From assembly GCA_937889225.1 (NCBI GenBank), contig CALAST010000025.1:1-36561 (forward strand): a stretch of 36,561 nt of DNA. The letters are read 5' to 3'. The DNA comes from an uncultured Lachnobacterium sp. (GTDB lineage Bacteria; Bacillota; Clostridia; Lachnospirales; Lachnospiraceae). Position numbers and translations under genes: made by a program. Below are positions 16,157 through 26,200 of this stretch, one piece after another. Position 1 is the stretch's first letter. Each line of letters begins with the position of its first letter. Under the pieces are notes generated by a model. It had not been told where the DNA came from. It made no database searches and was given only the letters and a program-made list of their open reading frames with translations.

Positions 16157-17983
16157 ATGGAAAAACGAACTTATGCAGAATTGTTACGTCGCTCACGCAT
16201 GAAAAATGGAATGAGTTTAAAAGAGGTATGTGGTGGAATATGCAATACAACAACACTTGCAAATTATGAAAACGGAGAACGAGTGCCGGATATTTTTTTA
16301 TTTGGATATTTCATGGAACGAATGGGAGAAGCATCGGAAAATTTTGCACTTATGGTAACAGAAGCAGAGTATAAGTATTATACTTGGAAAGAAAATGTCT
16401 TGGATTCCATAGAGCAAAAGGCGTGGGATAAGCTGGAACAGCTTTTACAACAAAATATTGCAATAGAAAATTTAAAGAATGAACGCATACAGAAACAATT
16501 TTATTATTATGCAAAAGGCATTTTCAAAGCAGAGAAAGAAAAGAATTATATAGAAGCAACAAAATATTTGAAACTTGCAATAGAACAGACCATACCAAAT
16601 ATGTTTGGTATCGAACAAGAAGAAACCGTATTTGGAACAATAGAACTCCATATGATAATTGTTTATTTGTACTATGGAATTTTAGGGAATGTTTTAGACA
16701 AGGAAAAAGGCGAACAATTATTTTATATACTGGAACATTATATTGATAAAAAAAGAATGGCAAAAAATGAAAAGTCTAAGATTTATCCGAAACTTATATG
16801 TGTTGGTTGTTATGTATTAAAAGATAGAATTGGAAAAAAAGAACAAACATTGTTGTGTGAAAAAGCAATCGGTTTGTTGAGAAAAGCAAAGACATTTTAT
16901 GATATAACAGAACTATTACAGATTTATATAGGATTGTTGCAGGAAAAAGAAGACGAAAAATTGGTGTTTTACCAAAAACAATATGAAGTATTTGTGGATT
17001 TACTGAAACGAGGAAATGCAGATACGGAGTTTCGACTAGAACTGTGTTATGCAAGAGTGCCTAAACTTTATATTTTACATGAATATCTGAATGCTAAAAG
17101 ATTAGAAAAAAATTGGACAAAAGAAAAGGCAAGTGAGGGGATTTATGAACCGGAAAATTATTCAAAAATTGAGAGAGGAAAACAGTTGCCTAAGACAAAG
17201 AAGATGGAATTGTTAGTTCAAAAATTGGATATTAACTGGTGTTATTATCGTGGAGAACTCGATACGGATAATTTGGAAGCCTATCACTTAAGACGAAAAC
17301 ATCGTATTGCAGAGTTGGAAGGACGTTTTGAAGATGATTTAAAAGCACTACAAGATTTAGAACGGATTTTGGATATGAAGATTCCTGTAAATTACCAGTA
17401 TGTAAAAGGGTGTGAGTGTTTGGTAAAGTATCGAATGGGGCAGATAACTGCGGAGGAGGCTTATACGAAAACAAAAAAAATATTGGATTTAACAATGACA
17501 TTAGATTTGCAAAATCAAAATTTAGTGTATTATTCTCAGACGGAGTTGGAATTAATTACTCAAATGTCAGAATTTCTTCGGAAACAAGAGAAAAGTGAAG
17601 ATGGAATTTGGTTATTGGAAAGTGTTTTAAAACAGATGATACGAGGAACTGTAAGTTTAGAATGTCAATGGAATGGAGTTAGTTATGTATTAAGGGTATT
17701 AAGTGGACTTTATTTTTCTGTTGGAAAGTATGAAAAATCTAATGATATTATGGAATATGTGTTGAAAAAGGAGATTAGGTATAGGGATGCGGATTGTCTT
17801 CCAGCTATTTTAGATGCAATAGCAGATAATTTGGAGCATATAGGCGAACAGTACAGTAACGAATATAAAAAACTGTACCGTCAAACCTATTATATGGCGG
17901 ATTTCTTTGAATTTGATAATATAACGCCACTAGCAAAAAGATATTATGAAAAAAATTTTGATGGTAATATCAAATGGTATTAA
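16157..17983 (+). CDS. HTH/TPR transcriptional regulator, Rgg/RNPP-like, with two HTH domains
   Basis: A 608-aa cytoplasmic regulator. An XRE-type helix-turn-helix at about 6-58 has the Rgg-like core GGICNTTTLANYENGERVPD. The rest is a helical solenoid of TPR type. A second XRE-like segment occurs mid-protein at about 306-357 (YLNAKRLEKNWTKEKASEGI then YSKIERGKQLP). RNPP-family proteins (Rgg, PlcR, NprR, PrgX) bind short exported peptides in such repeats and switch DNA binding. A 44-aa secreted-peptide gene lies immediately convergent, fitting this scheme. It is divergent from the ART-like operon, and repeats in the shared promoter region suggest it controls both. GAGG lies upstream of the ATG. 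Length is about twice that of Rgg. Confidence 0.75.
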   Translation: MEKRTYAELLRRSRMKNGMSLKEVCGGICNTTTLANYENGERVPDIFLFGYFMERMGEASENFALMVTEAEYKYYTWKENVLDSIEQKAWDKLEQLLQQNIAIENLKNERIQKQFYYYAKGIFKAEKEKNYIEATKYLKLAIEQTIPNMFGIEQEETVFGTIELHMIIVYLYYGILGNVLDKEKGEQLFYILEHYIDKKRMAKNEKSKIYPKLICVGCYVLKDRIGKKEQTLLCEKAIGLLRKAKTFYDITELLQIYIGLLQEKEDEKLVFYQKQYEVFVDLLKRGNADTEFRLELCYARVPKLYILHEYLNAKRLEKNWTKEKASEGIYEPENYSKIERGKQLPKTKKMELLVQKLDINWCYYRGELDTDNLEAYHLRRKHRIAELEGRFEDDLKALQDLERILDMKIPVNYQYVKGCECLVKYRMGQITAEEAYTKTKKILDLTMTLDLQNQNLVYYSQTELELITQMSEFLRKQEKSEDGIWLLESVLKQMIRGTVSLECQWNGVSYVLRVLSGLYFSVGKYEKSNDIMEYVLKKEIRYRDADCLPAILDAIADNLEHIGEQYSNEYKKLYRQTYYMADFFEFDNITPLAKRYYEKNFDGNIKWY

Positions 17984-17986
17984 GGA

Positions 17987-18121
17987 TTATTCATGTGTTT
18001 TATGATTGGAATTATCATAGTGGTCAAGTGGTGTAATTTCGGAATTTACATAACTCCCGGTTGCACTAAAAGTAAATAAGCAACATAAAAAAATAATAAG
18101 TGTTTTTTTGAATTTGTTCAT
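17987..18121 (-). CDS. Small secreted peptide, candidate pheromone precursor
   Basis: A 44-aa peptide reading from ATG 18119-18121 with GGAGGACC at good spacing. It has a basic start (MNKFKK), a hydrophobic core (TLIIFLCCLFTFSATG) and a hydrophilic tail (about 21 residues: SEITPLDHYDNSNHKTHE at the end). That is a classical Sec signal peptide plus a short exported tail, as in PapR-type precursors, where the C-terminal 5-10 residues are re-imported. Its stop codon is three bases from the stop of the HTH/TPR regulator on the other strand. The minus-strand upstream region has TATAAT (18167-18162) but no good -35, which suits an activator-dependent promoter. The gene is short, so it might still be a non-signalling small protein. 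Confidence 0.6.
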   Translation of the reverse strand: MNKFKKTLIIFLCCLFTFSATGSYVNSEITPLDHYDNSNHKTHE

Positions 18122-18186
18122 TGAATGGTCCTCCATAAATTTTATAATTTTTAACAATTCATTATAAAACATTTTTTTAATAATTA

Positions 18187-18236
18187 GAATGATAAATCCG
18201 TGAATAATGTTTCACGGATTTATCATTCACTTTTTT
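18187..18236 (+). terminator. 17-bp perfect hairpin terminator
   Basis: GAATGATAAATCCGTGA (18187-18203) pairs perfectly with 18212-18228 around an 8-base loop, then ACTTTTTTG on the plus strand. No T-tract is present on the other strand. A regulator transcript ending here would run antisense through the whole peptide gene. Confidence 0.75.
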
Positions 18237-18273
18237 GAAGAAATGATTATTATGTAAATAACAAATAAAATGT

Positions 18274-18300
18274 TATGTATTGTGCATTGTGAAATACATA
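18274..18300 (+). promoter_or_regulatory. Inverted repeat in front of the ABC exporter operon
   Basis: TATGTATT (18274-18281), 11 bases, AATACATA (18293-18300), an 8-bp perfect dyad about 50 bases before the first start codon. It overlaps a weak promoter (TTGTGC, 17 bases, TATTAG), so it could be an operator. Confidence 0.45.
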
Positions 18301-18348
18301 AGTATTAGTTGTAAACAGAAAATTATGTAAGTATAAGGAATTGACAAA

Positions 18349-19341
18349 ATGAGAGAAATCGTTATAGAAGCAAAAGATATAAGTAGAATTTTTTATATTA
18401 ATAATTGTGATACTATTTTTGATTATTTTAAAGTACGCAAAAATTCTATGAGGAAAGAGATTGTGGCTTTAAAAAATGTTTCTTTTAATATTAGAAAAGG
18501 AGAGTTTATTGGATTATTAGGCTTAAACGGAGCAGGAAAATCCTCGCTTATTAAAATTATGACAGGGATTCTTGTTCCAACATCTGGTATGATAAAGGTT
18601 TTGGGAAATGACCCTTTTAAGAAACGTTTAATCAATAATTTTAAAATTGGTGCTGTATTTGGGCAACGATGTCAATTGAGATGGGATATTTCTCCAATGG
18701 AGTCATATCGTTTATTTCAAGCAATATACAAAATATCAGAAGAAACTTTTGAATATAGACTTGCAGTTCTTATACAAAGTCTTGAACTGGGGGATATTAT
18801 CAAGCAACCTGTTAGAACATTGAGTCTTGGACAAAGAATGCGAGCAGAACTTGCAGGGGTTTTTCTATATGAACCTGAAATTTTGTTTTTGGATGAGCCT
18901 ACAATTGGCTTGGATGTGTTTAGTAAAGAAGCAATAATAAGATTTTTGGATGAAAGAAAAAGAGAAGGCAATACAACAATCATTTTTACCACACATGATA
19001 TGGAAGATATAAAACGTTTATGCAATAGGTTGATAATACTGGAAAATGGAGAATTGAAGATTGATGATAAAATTGAAAATTTAGAGAAATATACAAATTT
19101 GAACTCGTCTATTATATTTAAATTTGAAGGGAAAGAGTTTTTGATCCCAAAAAGCATAGAGAGTATTGAGTTAAGTGTTGAGGATGATACGGTGGTGTGC
19201 AAAGGAATTAGCGAAAGTGATATTCCTAGGATTATTACTAGTGTAGTCAGTTGCAATAAAATAAAAGGAATTGAAATGCAAAAGCCTGAGTTTAAGGACT
19301 TTTTTATGAACTTATATGAAAGGAATAAAAATGAAAAGTAG
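18349..19341 (+). CDS. ABC-2 exporter ATP-binding subunit (COG4586 type)
   Basis: A 330-aa ATPase. Walker A is GLNGAGKSS at about 58-66, the signature LSLGQRMRAE at about 158, Walker B with LFLDEPTIGLD at about 177-188, and the switch His in TTHDMED. The stretch FGQRCQLRWD after Walker A and PVRTLSLGQ before the signature are typical of the COG4586 group, whose members work with two different ABC-2 permeases, exactly as here. The C-terminal 80 residues form an accessory domain. AAGGAATTG precedes the ATG. The substrate is unknown; an antimicrobial, a lipid-linked glycan or the neighbouring peptide are possible. The operon is more AT-rich than the flanking ABC-F and PFOR genes, hinting at acquisition. 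Confidence 0.9.
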   Translation: MREIVIEAKDISRIFYINNCDTIFDYFKVRKNSMRKEIVALKNVSFNIRKGEFIGLLGLNGAGKSSLIKIMTGILVPTSGMIKVLGNDPFKKRLINNFKIGAVFGQRCQLRWDISPMESYRLFQAIYKISEETFEYRLAVLIQSLELGDIIKQPVRTLSLGQRMRAELAGVFLYEPEILFLDEPTIGLDVFSKEAIIRFLDERKREGNTTIIFTTHDMEDIKRLCNRLIILENGELKIDDKIENLEKYTNLNSSIIFKFEGKEFLIPKSIESIELSVEDDTVVCKGISESDIPRIITSVVSCNKIKGIEMQKPEFKDFFMNLYERNKNEK

Positions 19342-20122
19342 AATAAATATTTTTTTGATTCTTTTTAAAGTAGGATTTCTAAAATTATCAAAATATGTAG
19401 AAGCTACTTTAGTTAATCTATGTAGCTCTTTCATGTTTATATTTGTGCAGTTTTTTGTATGGAATGCAATCATACATAATAGTAAAAGTATTGAGTATAG
19501 TTTTTTTCAAATGTTTTCTTATATCATTTATTCACAATTTTTAACAAGTATTTATCCTGGAGGATTGGGAAAGCAGTTAGGAAGATTAGTGGAATCCGGA
19601 GATATTTCGTTATATTTGTTAAAACCATTATCCATAACCAAACAACTAATTTATGAAAATATGGGAACAAGTATTTATAAATTTATATTTACTTCACTTC
19701 CTATATTTATGATGGGAATAATATTAAGCAAAAATAATCTATGTGTTAATAATTTTATGTATTTTCTTATTTCTGTTTGTACTTCATATATCATATTTGC
19801 TCTTATAGATGTTGTATTTGGTATTATTCAGTTTTATACGAAAAGTTCGTGGGGAATAAATAGTTTAAAATATGCAATTATTACATTATTTTCAGGCAGA
19901 TTATTACCACTTGGGATATATCCGAAATGGTGTTTAAATGTGTTGGATAGTATGCCATTTAAATATTTATATGATGTACCAATCCAAATTGTAATAGGAA
20001 AAAATATGGATTTTATAGAAAAAGAATTGCTTTGGAGTTTGATATGGATAATAATATTATATGTAGTTTATAAGATATGCTTTCACAGAGCAATTAAAAA
20101 GATTACAGTACAGGGAGGATAA
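19331..20122 (+). CDS. ABC-2 type permease subunit 1
   Basis: A 263-aa integral membrane protein with about six hydrophobic helices, of the ABC-2 permease type (COG4587-like). The start preferred is ATG 19331, with AAAGGAA seven bases upstream; an in-frame ATG at 19316 lacks a site. It overlaps the ATPase gene by eleven bases, showing translational coupling. Family-like positions include the amphipathic motif GDISLYLLKPLSI after helix 2 and a late PLGIYPKW. It should form the pore with the second permease. Confidence 0.85.
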   Translation: MKSRINIFLILFKVGFLKLSKYVEATLVNLCSSFMFIFVQFFVWNAIIHNSKSIEYSFFQMFSYIIYSQFLTSIYPGGLGKQLGRLVESGDISLYLLKPLSITKQLIYENMGTSIYKFIFTSLPIFMMGIILSKNNLCVNNFMYFLISVCTSYIIFALIDVVFGIIQFYTKSSWGINSLKYAIITLFSGRLLPLGIYPKWCLNVLDSMPFKYLYDVPIQIVIGKNMDFIEKELLWSLIWIIILYVVYKICFHRAIKKITVQGG

Positions 20123-20126
20123 TATT

Positions 20127-20918
20127 TTGAGAAAAGATTATGGAGTGCTTTATAAAAAATATTTTCTTATCAATATTAAGTCTATTATGGTTTATGATTT
20201 GGATTACCTTTTAGGTATTATTGCAATGATACTAAAGAGTGGTGTTAATTTTTGTATGTTATTACTGCTTTTTCAATTAGTAGATGAGGTAAATGGTTGG
20301 ACTTTTGATGAAATGTTATTTTTATATGGTATTGGTACAGTTTCTTATTCCTTATGGCATTGTTTTTTTATAGATATCATTACAATACCTACCTATATTC
20401 AGACGGGAGAACTTGATAGATTTTTATTAAAACCTGTTGACCCTTTGTTTCAGATAATGATGGAAGCGTTTGATGAAGATGGGTGGGGAGAGCTTATTTT
20501 TGGAATAATAGTTCTTATCATGTCAATAGTGAGATTAGATATCATTTCCCCTAAATTGATAGTACTGCCCTTTTTTTGTATTTCAGGATGTCTTATTTTT
20601 GCTGCTATTACGATATTTTTTTCTTCCATTGCATTTTATACGATTGGAAATGTAGATATGACAGATAATGTAATGGATTTTCGTGAGGTTATAAAGTATC
20701 CATTAAATATATATAATAATTTTATTCAAATATTATTTACATTTTTTATTCCAATTGCATTTATTGCTTATTATCCGGGATTGTGGTATTTGGATAAAAA
20801 AGTGGATATGTCATTAAATATGATGTTTTTTGGAATTCCTGTATCAATATTGTTCTTTAGTTTAGCATGGATATGGTGGCATCATGCATTAAAAAAATAT
20901 AGTAGTAGTGGACAATAA
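20127..20918 (+). CDS. ABC-2 type permease subunit 2
   Basis: A 263-aa integral membrane protein with about six helices (COG3694-like). It has TTG as start codon with GGGAGGAT upstream, four bases after the previous stop. The motif GELDRFLLKPVDPLFQ matches the LLKP segment of the first permease, showing the two are paralogues. Together with the ATPase they form a heteromeric exporter. A perfect 14-bp terminator stem follows. Confidence 0.85.
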   Translation: MRKDYGVLYKKYFLINIKSIMVYDLDYLLGIIAMILKSGVNFCMLLLLFQLVDEVNGWTFDEMLFLYGIGTVSYSLWHCFFIDIITIPTYIQTGELDRFLLKPVDPLFQIMMEAFDEDGWGELIFGIIVLIMSIVRLDIISPKLIVLPFFCISGCLIFAAITIFFSSIAFYTIGNVDMTDNVMDFREVIKYPLNIYNNFIQILFTFFIPIAFIAYYPGLWYLDKKVDMSLNMMFFGIPVSILFFSLAWIWWHHALKKYSSSGQ

Positions 20919-20963
20919 AATAGTTTGAAGTGTAAATGAATGTTTGTACAATAGAATAATTAT

Positions 20964-21014
20964 GGATAAAAACTCTCGTTTAGTCAGAAATGATGGAAAT
21001 GAGAGTTTTTATCC
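20964..21014. terminator. Bidirectional terminator after the ABC exporter
   Basis: GGATAAAAACTCTC (20964-20977) pairs perfectly with GAGAGTTTTTATCC (21001-21014). It separates convergent genes. Confidence 0.85.
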
Positions 21015-21084
21015 AGCTTATTTAAATTACAATTATAGTTAATATAAAAAATAGTTGAGAGCATTTTTAATGAAAGAAGTATAT

Positions 21085-22722
21085 TTATTCCTCATCCTTA
21101 TCCAAATTTACATTATAAACCGTACGCTTACGAGCCATTACGTCGCTTGCTAAGTATTCATCGTAAGTAGTAATCTTATCAATCATACTTCCATCCGGTA
21201 ACAGTTCAATAATACGATTTGCGGTTGTCTGTACAACCTGATGGTCACGACAAGAGAATAAAATCACACCGGAGAATTTCATCATACCATTATTCAATGC
21301 AGTAATGGATTCCATATCCAAGTGGTCAGTCGGTTCGTCAAACATAAGCACGTTAGAAGCCTGAATCATCATGCGGGAGAGAAGTACACGCACTTTTTCC
21401 CCACCGGAAAGTACACGCATTTTCTTTACACCGTCTTCGCCTGCGAATAACATTCTGCCTAAGAAACCACGCACATAAGTAGCATCTTTGATTTCAGAGA
21501 ATGTAGTCAGCCAGTCTACAATAATATCATCGGTAGAGAAAATTTCGGTGTTATCCTTTGGGAAGTAAGCCTGGCTTGTGGTAACACCCCATTTATAGCT
21601 TCCTTCATCCGGTTCCATTTCCCCTGCAAGAATTTTGAAAAGCGTAGTCTTTGCAAGTTCATTTCCACCAACAAATGCAATTTTATCTTCACGACCTACA
21701 ATAAAAGAAATGTTATCTAATACTTTTACACCATCAATTGTTTTAGAAATGCCTTCTACAGTAAGTACTTCGTTACCAATTTCACGTGATGGTCTAAAGT
21801 CAATATATGGATATTTACGGCTGGATGGTTTGATTTCATCAAGCTGAATTTTTTCCAAAGCACGTTTACGGGAAGTTGCCTGTTTGGATTTGGAAGCGTT
21901 TGCAGAGAAACGGGAAATAAATTCCTGTAATTCTTTGATTTTTTCTTCTTTTTTCTTATTCGCTTCTTTCATTTGACGAACAATTAACTGGCTGGATTCG
22001 TACCAGAAGTCGTAGTTACCTGCATAAAGCTGAATTTTTCCATAGTCCATATCAGCGATATGAGTACATACTTTATTTAAGAAATAACGGTCATGGGAAA
22101 CTACGATAACCGTATTTTCAAAGTTAATCAAAAATTCTTCTAACCATGCAATTGCATCTAAGTCTAAGTGGTTGGTCGGTTCGTCAAGAAGCAAGATATC
22201 CGGATTTCCAAATAGTGCTTGTGCAAGAAGAACCTTTACTTTTAATGCCCCCGGCATATCTGCCATCATATTGTAATGGTCTGCGGTATCAATACCAAGA
22301 CCGTTTAAAAGCGTAGCAGCATCGGATTCTGCATTCCAACCGTCCATATCCGCAAATTCGGCTTCCAGTTCGCTTGCACGAATACCATCTTCATCAGTAA
22401 AATCTTCTTTCATATAGATAGCTTCTTTTTCTTTCATAATGTCATAAAGACGCTGATTTCCCATAATAACCGTATCTAATACAGTAAAGGCATCGTATTT
22501 AAAGTGGTCCTGCTGTAAGAAAGAAAGACGTTGTCCCGGTGTGATAACAATGTCACCGTTTGTTGGTTCTAATTGTCCGGATAAAATTTTAAGGAAAGTA
22601 GATTTGCCGGCACCGTTTGCACCGATTAAACCATAGCAGTTTCCTTCGGTAAATTTGATATTTACTTCTTCAAAAAGAGCTTTTTTTCCAAGTCTTAATG
22701 TAATGTTATTTGCACTAATCAT
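21085..22722 (-). CDS. ABC-F family ATPase (YbiT/YkpA-like)
   Basis: A 545-aa soluble protein with two ABC domains joined by a charged linker (about 245-305), with no membrane part. ABC-F proteins act on ribosomes. Domain 1 has Walker A GANGAGKST and Walker B LLLDEPTNHLD; its signature is degenerate (MPGALKVKVL), as in the YbiT subgroup. Domain 2 has an altered Walker A (GGNELAKTT, the usual central glycines replaced) and a normal LSGGEKVRV signature. At the switch position the second domain reads SCRDH where SHD is usual (Arg for His). AGGAGG stands before the ATG. There are no neighbours that would suggest antibiotic resistance, so a housekeeping translational role is more likely. Confidence 0.9.
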   Translation of the reverse strand: MISANNITLRLGKKALFEEVNIKFTEGNCYGLIGANGAGKSTFLKILSGQLEPTNGDIVITPGQRLSFLQQDHFKYDAFTVLDTVIMGNQRLYDIMKEKEAIYMKEDFTDEDGIRASELEAEFADMDGWNAESDAATLLNGLGIDTADHYNMMADMPGALKVKVLLAQALFGNPDILLLDEPTNHLDLDAIAWLEEFLINFENTVIVVSHDRYFLNKVCTHIADMDYGKIQLYAGNYDFWYESSQLIVRQMKEANKKKEEKIKELQEFISRFSANASKSKQATSRKRALEKIQLDEIKPSSRKYPYIDFRPSREIGNEVLTVEGISKTIDGVKVLDNISFIVGREDKIAFVGGNELAKTTLFKILAGEMEPDEGSYKWGVTTSQAYFPKDNTEIFSTDDIIVDWLTTFSEIKDATYVRGFLGRMLFAGEDGVKKMRVLSGGEKVRVLLSRMMIQASNVLMFDEPTDHLDMESITALNNGMMKFSGVILFSCRDHQVVQTTANRIIELLPDGSMIDKITTYDEYLASDVMARKRTVYNVNLDKDEE

Positions 22723-22858
22723 TTTTTAAAATCCTCCAATAGGGAATTAAGTTTATTCTTATTTATATATGCATCGCTATCTATTTTACCGAAAAAAACA
22801 TATTTTGCAAGGGTTTTCTTTATATTTCATGGAAGGAAAGCAGATATTTTATTTTTAA

Positions 22859-22958
22859 GTGTGAGTTTGATGAAAATATGTAATAAAAGTTAAATAATGA
22901 CGTATCTTCTATACCCCAAGTAAACTTGGATTTTAGATTTTTCATTGTTGAACTCAAG
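22859..22958. mobile_element. MITE-like repeat element, copy 2
   Basis: This about 100-bp element has ends GTGAGTTTGATG and (reverse) CTTGAGTTCAACAATG. It matches 1523-1682 except that the inner hairpin segment of about 62 bases is absent, leaving half a hairpin (TTCTATACCCC) and the conserved CCAAGT-AA-ACTTGG (22916-22929). Confidence 0.6.
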
Positions 22959-23124
22959 TTATTTAGTAATATTTTCCACATAATTACTCTGTTTTTTGCT
23001 TGTTTTAGGCAAATAAATGAGAAAATAAAGATAGGATTTTTATATGCATTGGTAAAAATACAAAATAATTACCGAAATTACTTGCTTTTTTCATACAAAA
23101 CTTCTATATTATTAAATAAGGGTA

Positions 23125-23154
23125 TTGTAGACTTGCCGTATAAAACGGTACAAT
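23125..23154 (+). promoter_or_regulatory. Promoter of the PFOR gene
   Basis: TTGTAG (23125-23130), 18 bases, TACAAT (23149-23154). The spacer contains a small dyad CCGT-ATAAA-ACGG. Confidence 0.45.
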
Positions 23155-23209
23155 ATGTCAACAATTTTGAACATTTTAAAATTAAAATAAAACAGGAGGA
23201 ATAATTATC

Positions 23210-26200
23210 ATGAAACGTTCAATGAAAACCATGGATGGTAATCATGCAGCAGCTCACGTGTCTTATGCGTATACAGACGTTGCAGCTATCTATCCTATCA
23301 CACCATCATCTGTAATGGCAGAAGCTACAGACGAATGGGCAACAGCAGGAAGAAAAAATATTTTCGGACAGACAGTACAGGTTACTGAAATGCAGTCTGA
23401 AGCAGGTGCTGCCGGTACAGTACACGGCTCATTAACAGCAGGTGCTTTAACAACAACCTTTACAGCTTCTCAGGGTCTCTTACTTATGATTCCTAACCTT
23501 TACAAAATCGCAGGTGAAAGACTTCCGGGCGTAGTAAACGTATCTGCTCGTGCCATCGCTTCTCACGCGTTAAACATTTTCGGTGACCACTCTGACGTAT
23601 TAGCTTGCCGTCAGACAGGCTGTGCTATGCTTTGTGAATCATCCGTACAGGAAGTTATGGACTTAACTCCTGTTGCTCATATCGCAGCAATCGAAGGACG
23701 TCTTCCATTTATTAACTTCTTCGATGGTTTCCGTACATCTCATGAAATTCAGAAAATTGAAACATGGGATTATGCAGATTTAAAAGATATGTTAGACATG
23801 AATGCAGTTGACGAATTCCGTAAAAATGCATTAAATCCAAATCATCCATGTGAAATGGGTTCTGCTCAGAACTCTGACATCTTCTTCCAGTCAAGAGAAG
23901 CTTGTAACTCTGCTTATGATGCTTTACCTGCAAAAGTTCAGGAAGCTATGGATAGAGTTAACGCTAAGATTGGAACAAATTATAAATTATTCAACTACCA
24001 TGGTGCTGCTGATGCTGAAAAAGTTATCATCGCTATGGGTTCTGTTTGCGAAACAATCGACGAAACAGTTGATTATTTAGTAGCAAAAGGCGAAAAAGTT
24101 GGTGTTGTTAAAGTTCGTCTTTACAGACCATTCGTTACAGAAGCATTAATCGAAGCTATTCCGGATACAGTGAAATCTATCGCTGTATTAGACAGAACAA
24201 AAGAACCAGGTTCTATTGGTGAACCATTATACCTTGACGTTGTTGCAGCTCTTCGCGGAAGCAAATTTGATGGCGTTAAGATTACAAGCGGACGTTACGG
24301 CTTAGGTTCTAAAGATACAACTCCAGGACAGATTATTTCTGTATACCGCAATGAAGAAAAAGAAAGATTCACAATCGGTATTATCGATGACGTTACAAAT
24401 CTTTCTCTTGAAATTAAAGAAAACCCAGTTACAACTCCTGAAGGAACAACAAACTGTAAATTCTGGGGTCTTGGTGCAGATGGTACTGTAGGTGCTAACA
24501 AGAACTCTATCAAGATTATCGGTGATAACACAGATATGTACGCTCAGGCATACTTTGATTATGACTCTAAGAAATCAGGTGGTGTTACAATTTCCCACTT
24601 ACGTTTTGGACATACTCCAATCCGTTCTACATACCTGATTTCACAGGCTAACTTCGTAGCATGTCATTGTACAGCATACATCTACAAATACAACATGGTT
24701 CAGGATTTAGTACCAGGTGGTACATTCCTCTTCAATACACCATGGTCTGTAGAAGAATTAGATGAAAAACTTCCAGGACAGGTTAAGAGATATATCGCTG
24801 AAAACAATATCAACTTCTACATCATTGATGGTGTTAAGATTGGTAAAGAAATCGGACTTGGAAACCGTATCAATACAGTTCTCCAGTCAGCATTCTTCTC
24901 ATTAACAAAACTTATCCCGGAAACGGAAGTTCTTCAGTTGATGAAAGATGCAGCTACACGTTCTTACTCTAAGAAGGGTGATGACGTTGTTAAGATGAAC
25001 CATGATGCAATTGATGCTGGTGCTACAGCTTATATTAAAGTTGAAGTTCCGGAAAGCTGGAAAGATTGCGAAGATACTCCGCTTGGAGAAACAATCGGAA
25101 ATCAGGGAACAGATGAAGCTATCGAATTCGTAAAAGATATTCAGTCTAAAGTTAATGCACAGATGGGTAACACAATTCCTGTATCTGTTACAAAGAAATA
25201 CGAAATCGGTAACACACCATCCGGTACATCCGCATTTGAAAAACGTGGTATCGCAGTAGACGTTCCGGTTTGGGATGCTACAAAATGTATTCAGTGTAAC
25301 CAGTGTTCTTATGTATGTCCACATGCAGTAATTCGTCCGGTAGCTATGACAGCAGAAGAAGCTGCTAACGCTCCAGAAGGAATGCAGATGAAAGACATGA
25401 CTCAGATGCCTGGATACAAATTTGCTATCACAGTTTCTGCTTATGACTGTACAGGATGTGGTTCTTGTGTAAACGTATGTCCGGATAAAGTTCAGGCTAT
25501 TACAATGCAGAACTTCGAAGCAAATGCTGACGAACAGAAATACTTTGATTATGCAGTAACACTTCCTGAAAAAGAAGATGTTATCGAAAAATTCAAACTT
25601 GTTTCCATTAAAGGTTCTCAGTTCAAACAGCCATTACTTGAGTTCTCAGGAGCTTGTGCAGGCTGTGGTGAAACACCTTATGCTAAATTAATTACACAGT
25701 TATTCGGTGAAAGAATGTACATTGCTAACGCAACAGGATGTTCTTCAATCTGGGGTAACTCTTCACCATCTACACCATATACAGTTAACAAGAAAGGACA
25801 GGGTCCTGCTTGGTCTAACTCATTATTCGAAGATGCTGCTGAATTCGGTTATGGTATGTTACTTGCTCAGAGAGCAATCCGTGACAGACTTAAAGCTGAA
25901 TTAGACGTTCTTGCTGAAACAGCAAATGATGACGTTAAAGCTGCTATCGCTGAATGGAATGATACATTCAACAGTGGTGTAACAAATGGTGCTGCTACAG
26001 ATAAATTAGTAGCTGCTTTAGAAGCATGTGGATGCGATAAAGCAAACGAAATCTTAAAAGAAAAAGACTACCTTGCTAAGAAATCTCAGTGGGTATTCGG
26101 TGGTGACGGATGGGCATACGACATCGGTTTCGGTGGTGTAGACCATATCCTTGCATCTGGTAAAGATATCAACGTAATGGTATTCGATACAGAAGTTTAC

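Larger units (their letters stand above)
22723..23209. other. Intergenic stretch between the ABC-F and PFOR genes
   Basis: A 487-base AT-rich gap. It contains the ABC-F start region, MITE-like copy 2 (22859-22958) and the PFOR promoter. A 92-codon frame beginning inside the MITE copy (22926-23204) has no ribosome binding site and low-complexity content, and is not called. Confidence 0.5.

Noticed and set aside
18717..19256. 179-codon minus-strand frame inside the ABC ATPase gene
   Set aside because: It is a shadow of a gene with clear Walker motifs on the other strand.
22926..23204. 92-codon frame upstream of PFOR
   Set aside because: It begins inside the MITE-like element, has no ribosome binding site, overlaps the PFOR promoter and has low-complexity composition.
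24902..25324. 140-codon minus-strand Cys-rich frame inside PFOR
   Set aside because: It is a reverse-strand shadow; the cysteines arise from the codon bias of the PFOR gene.
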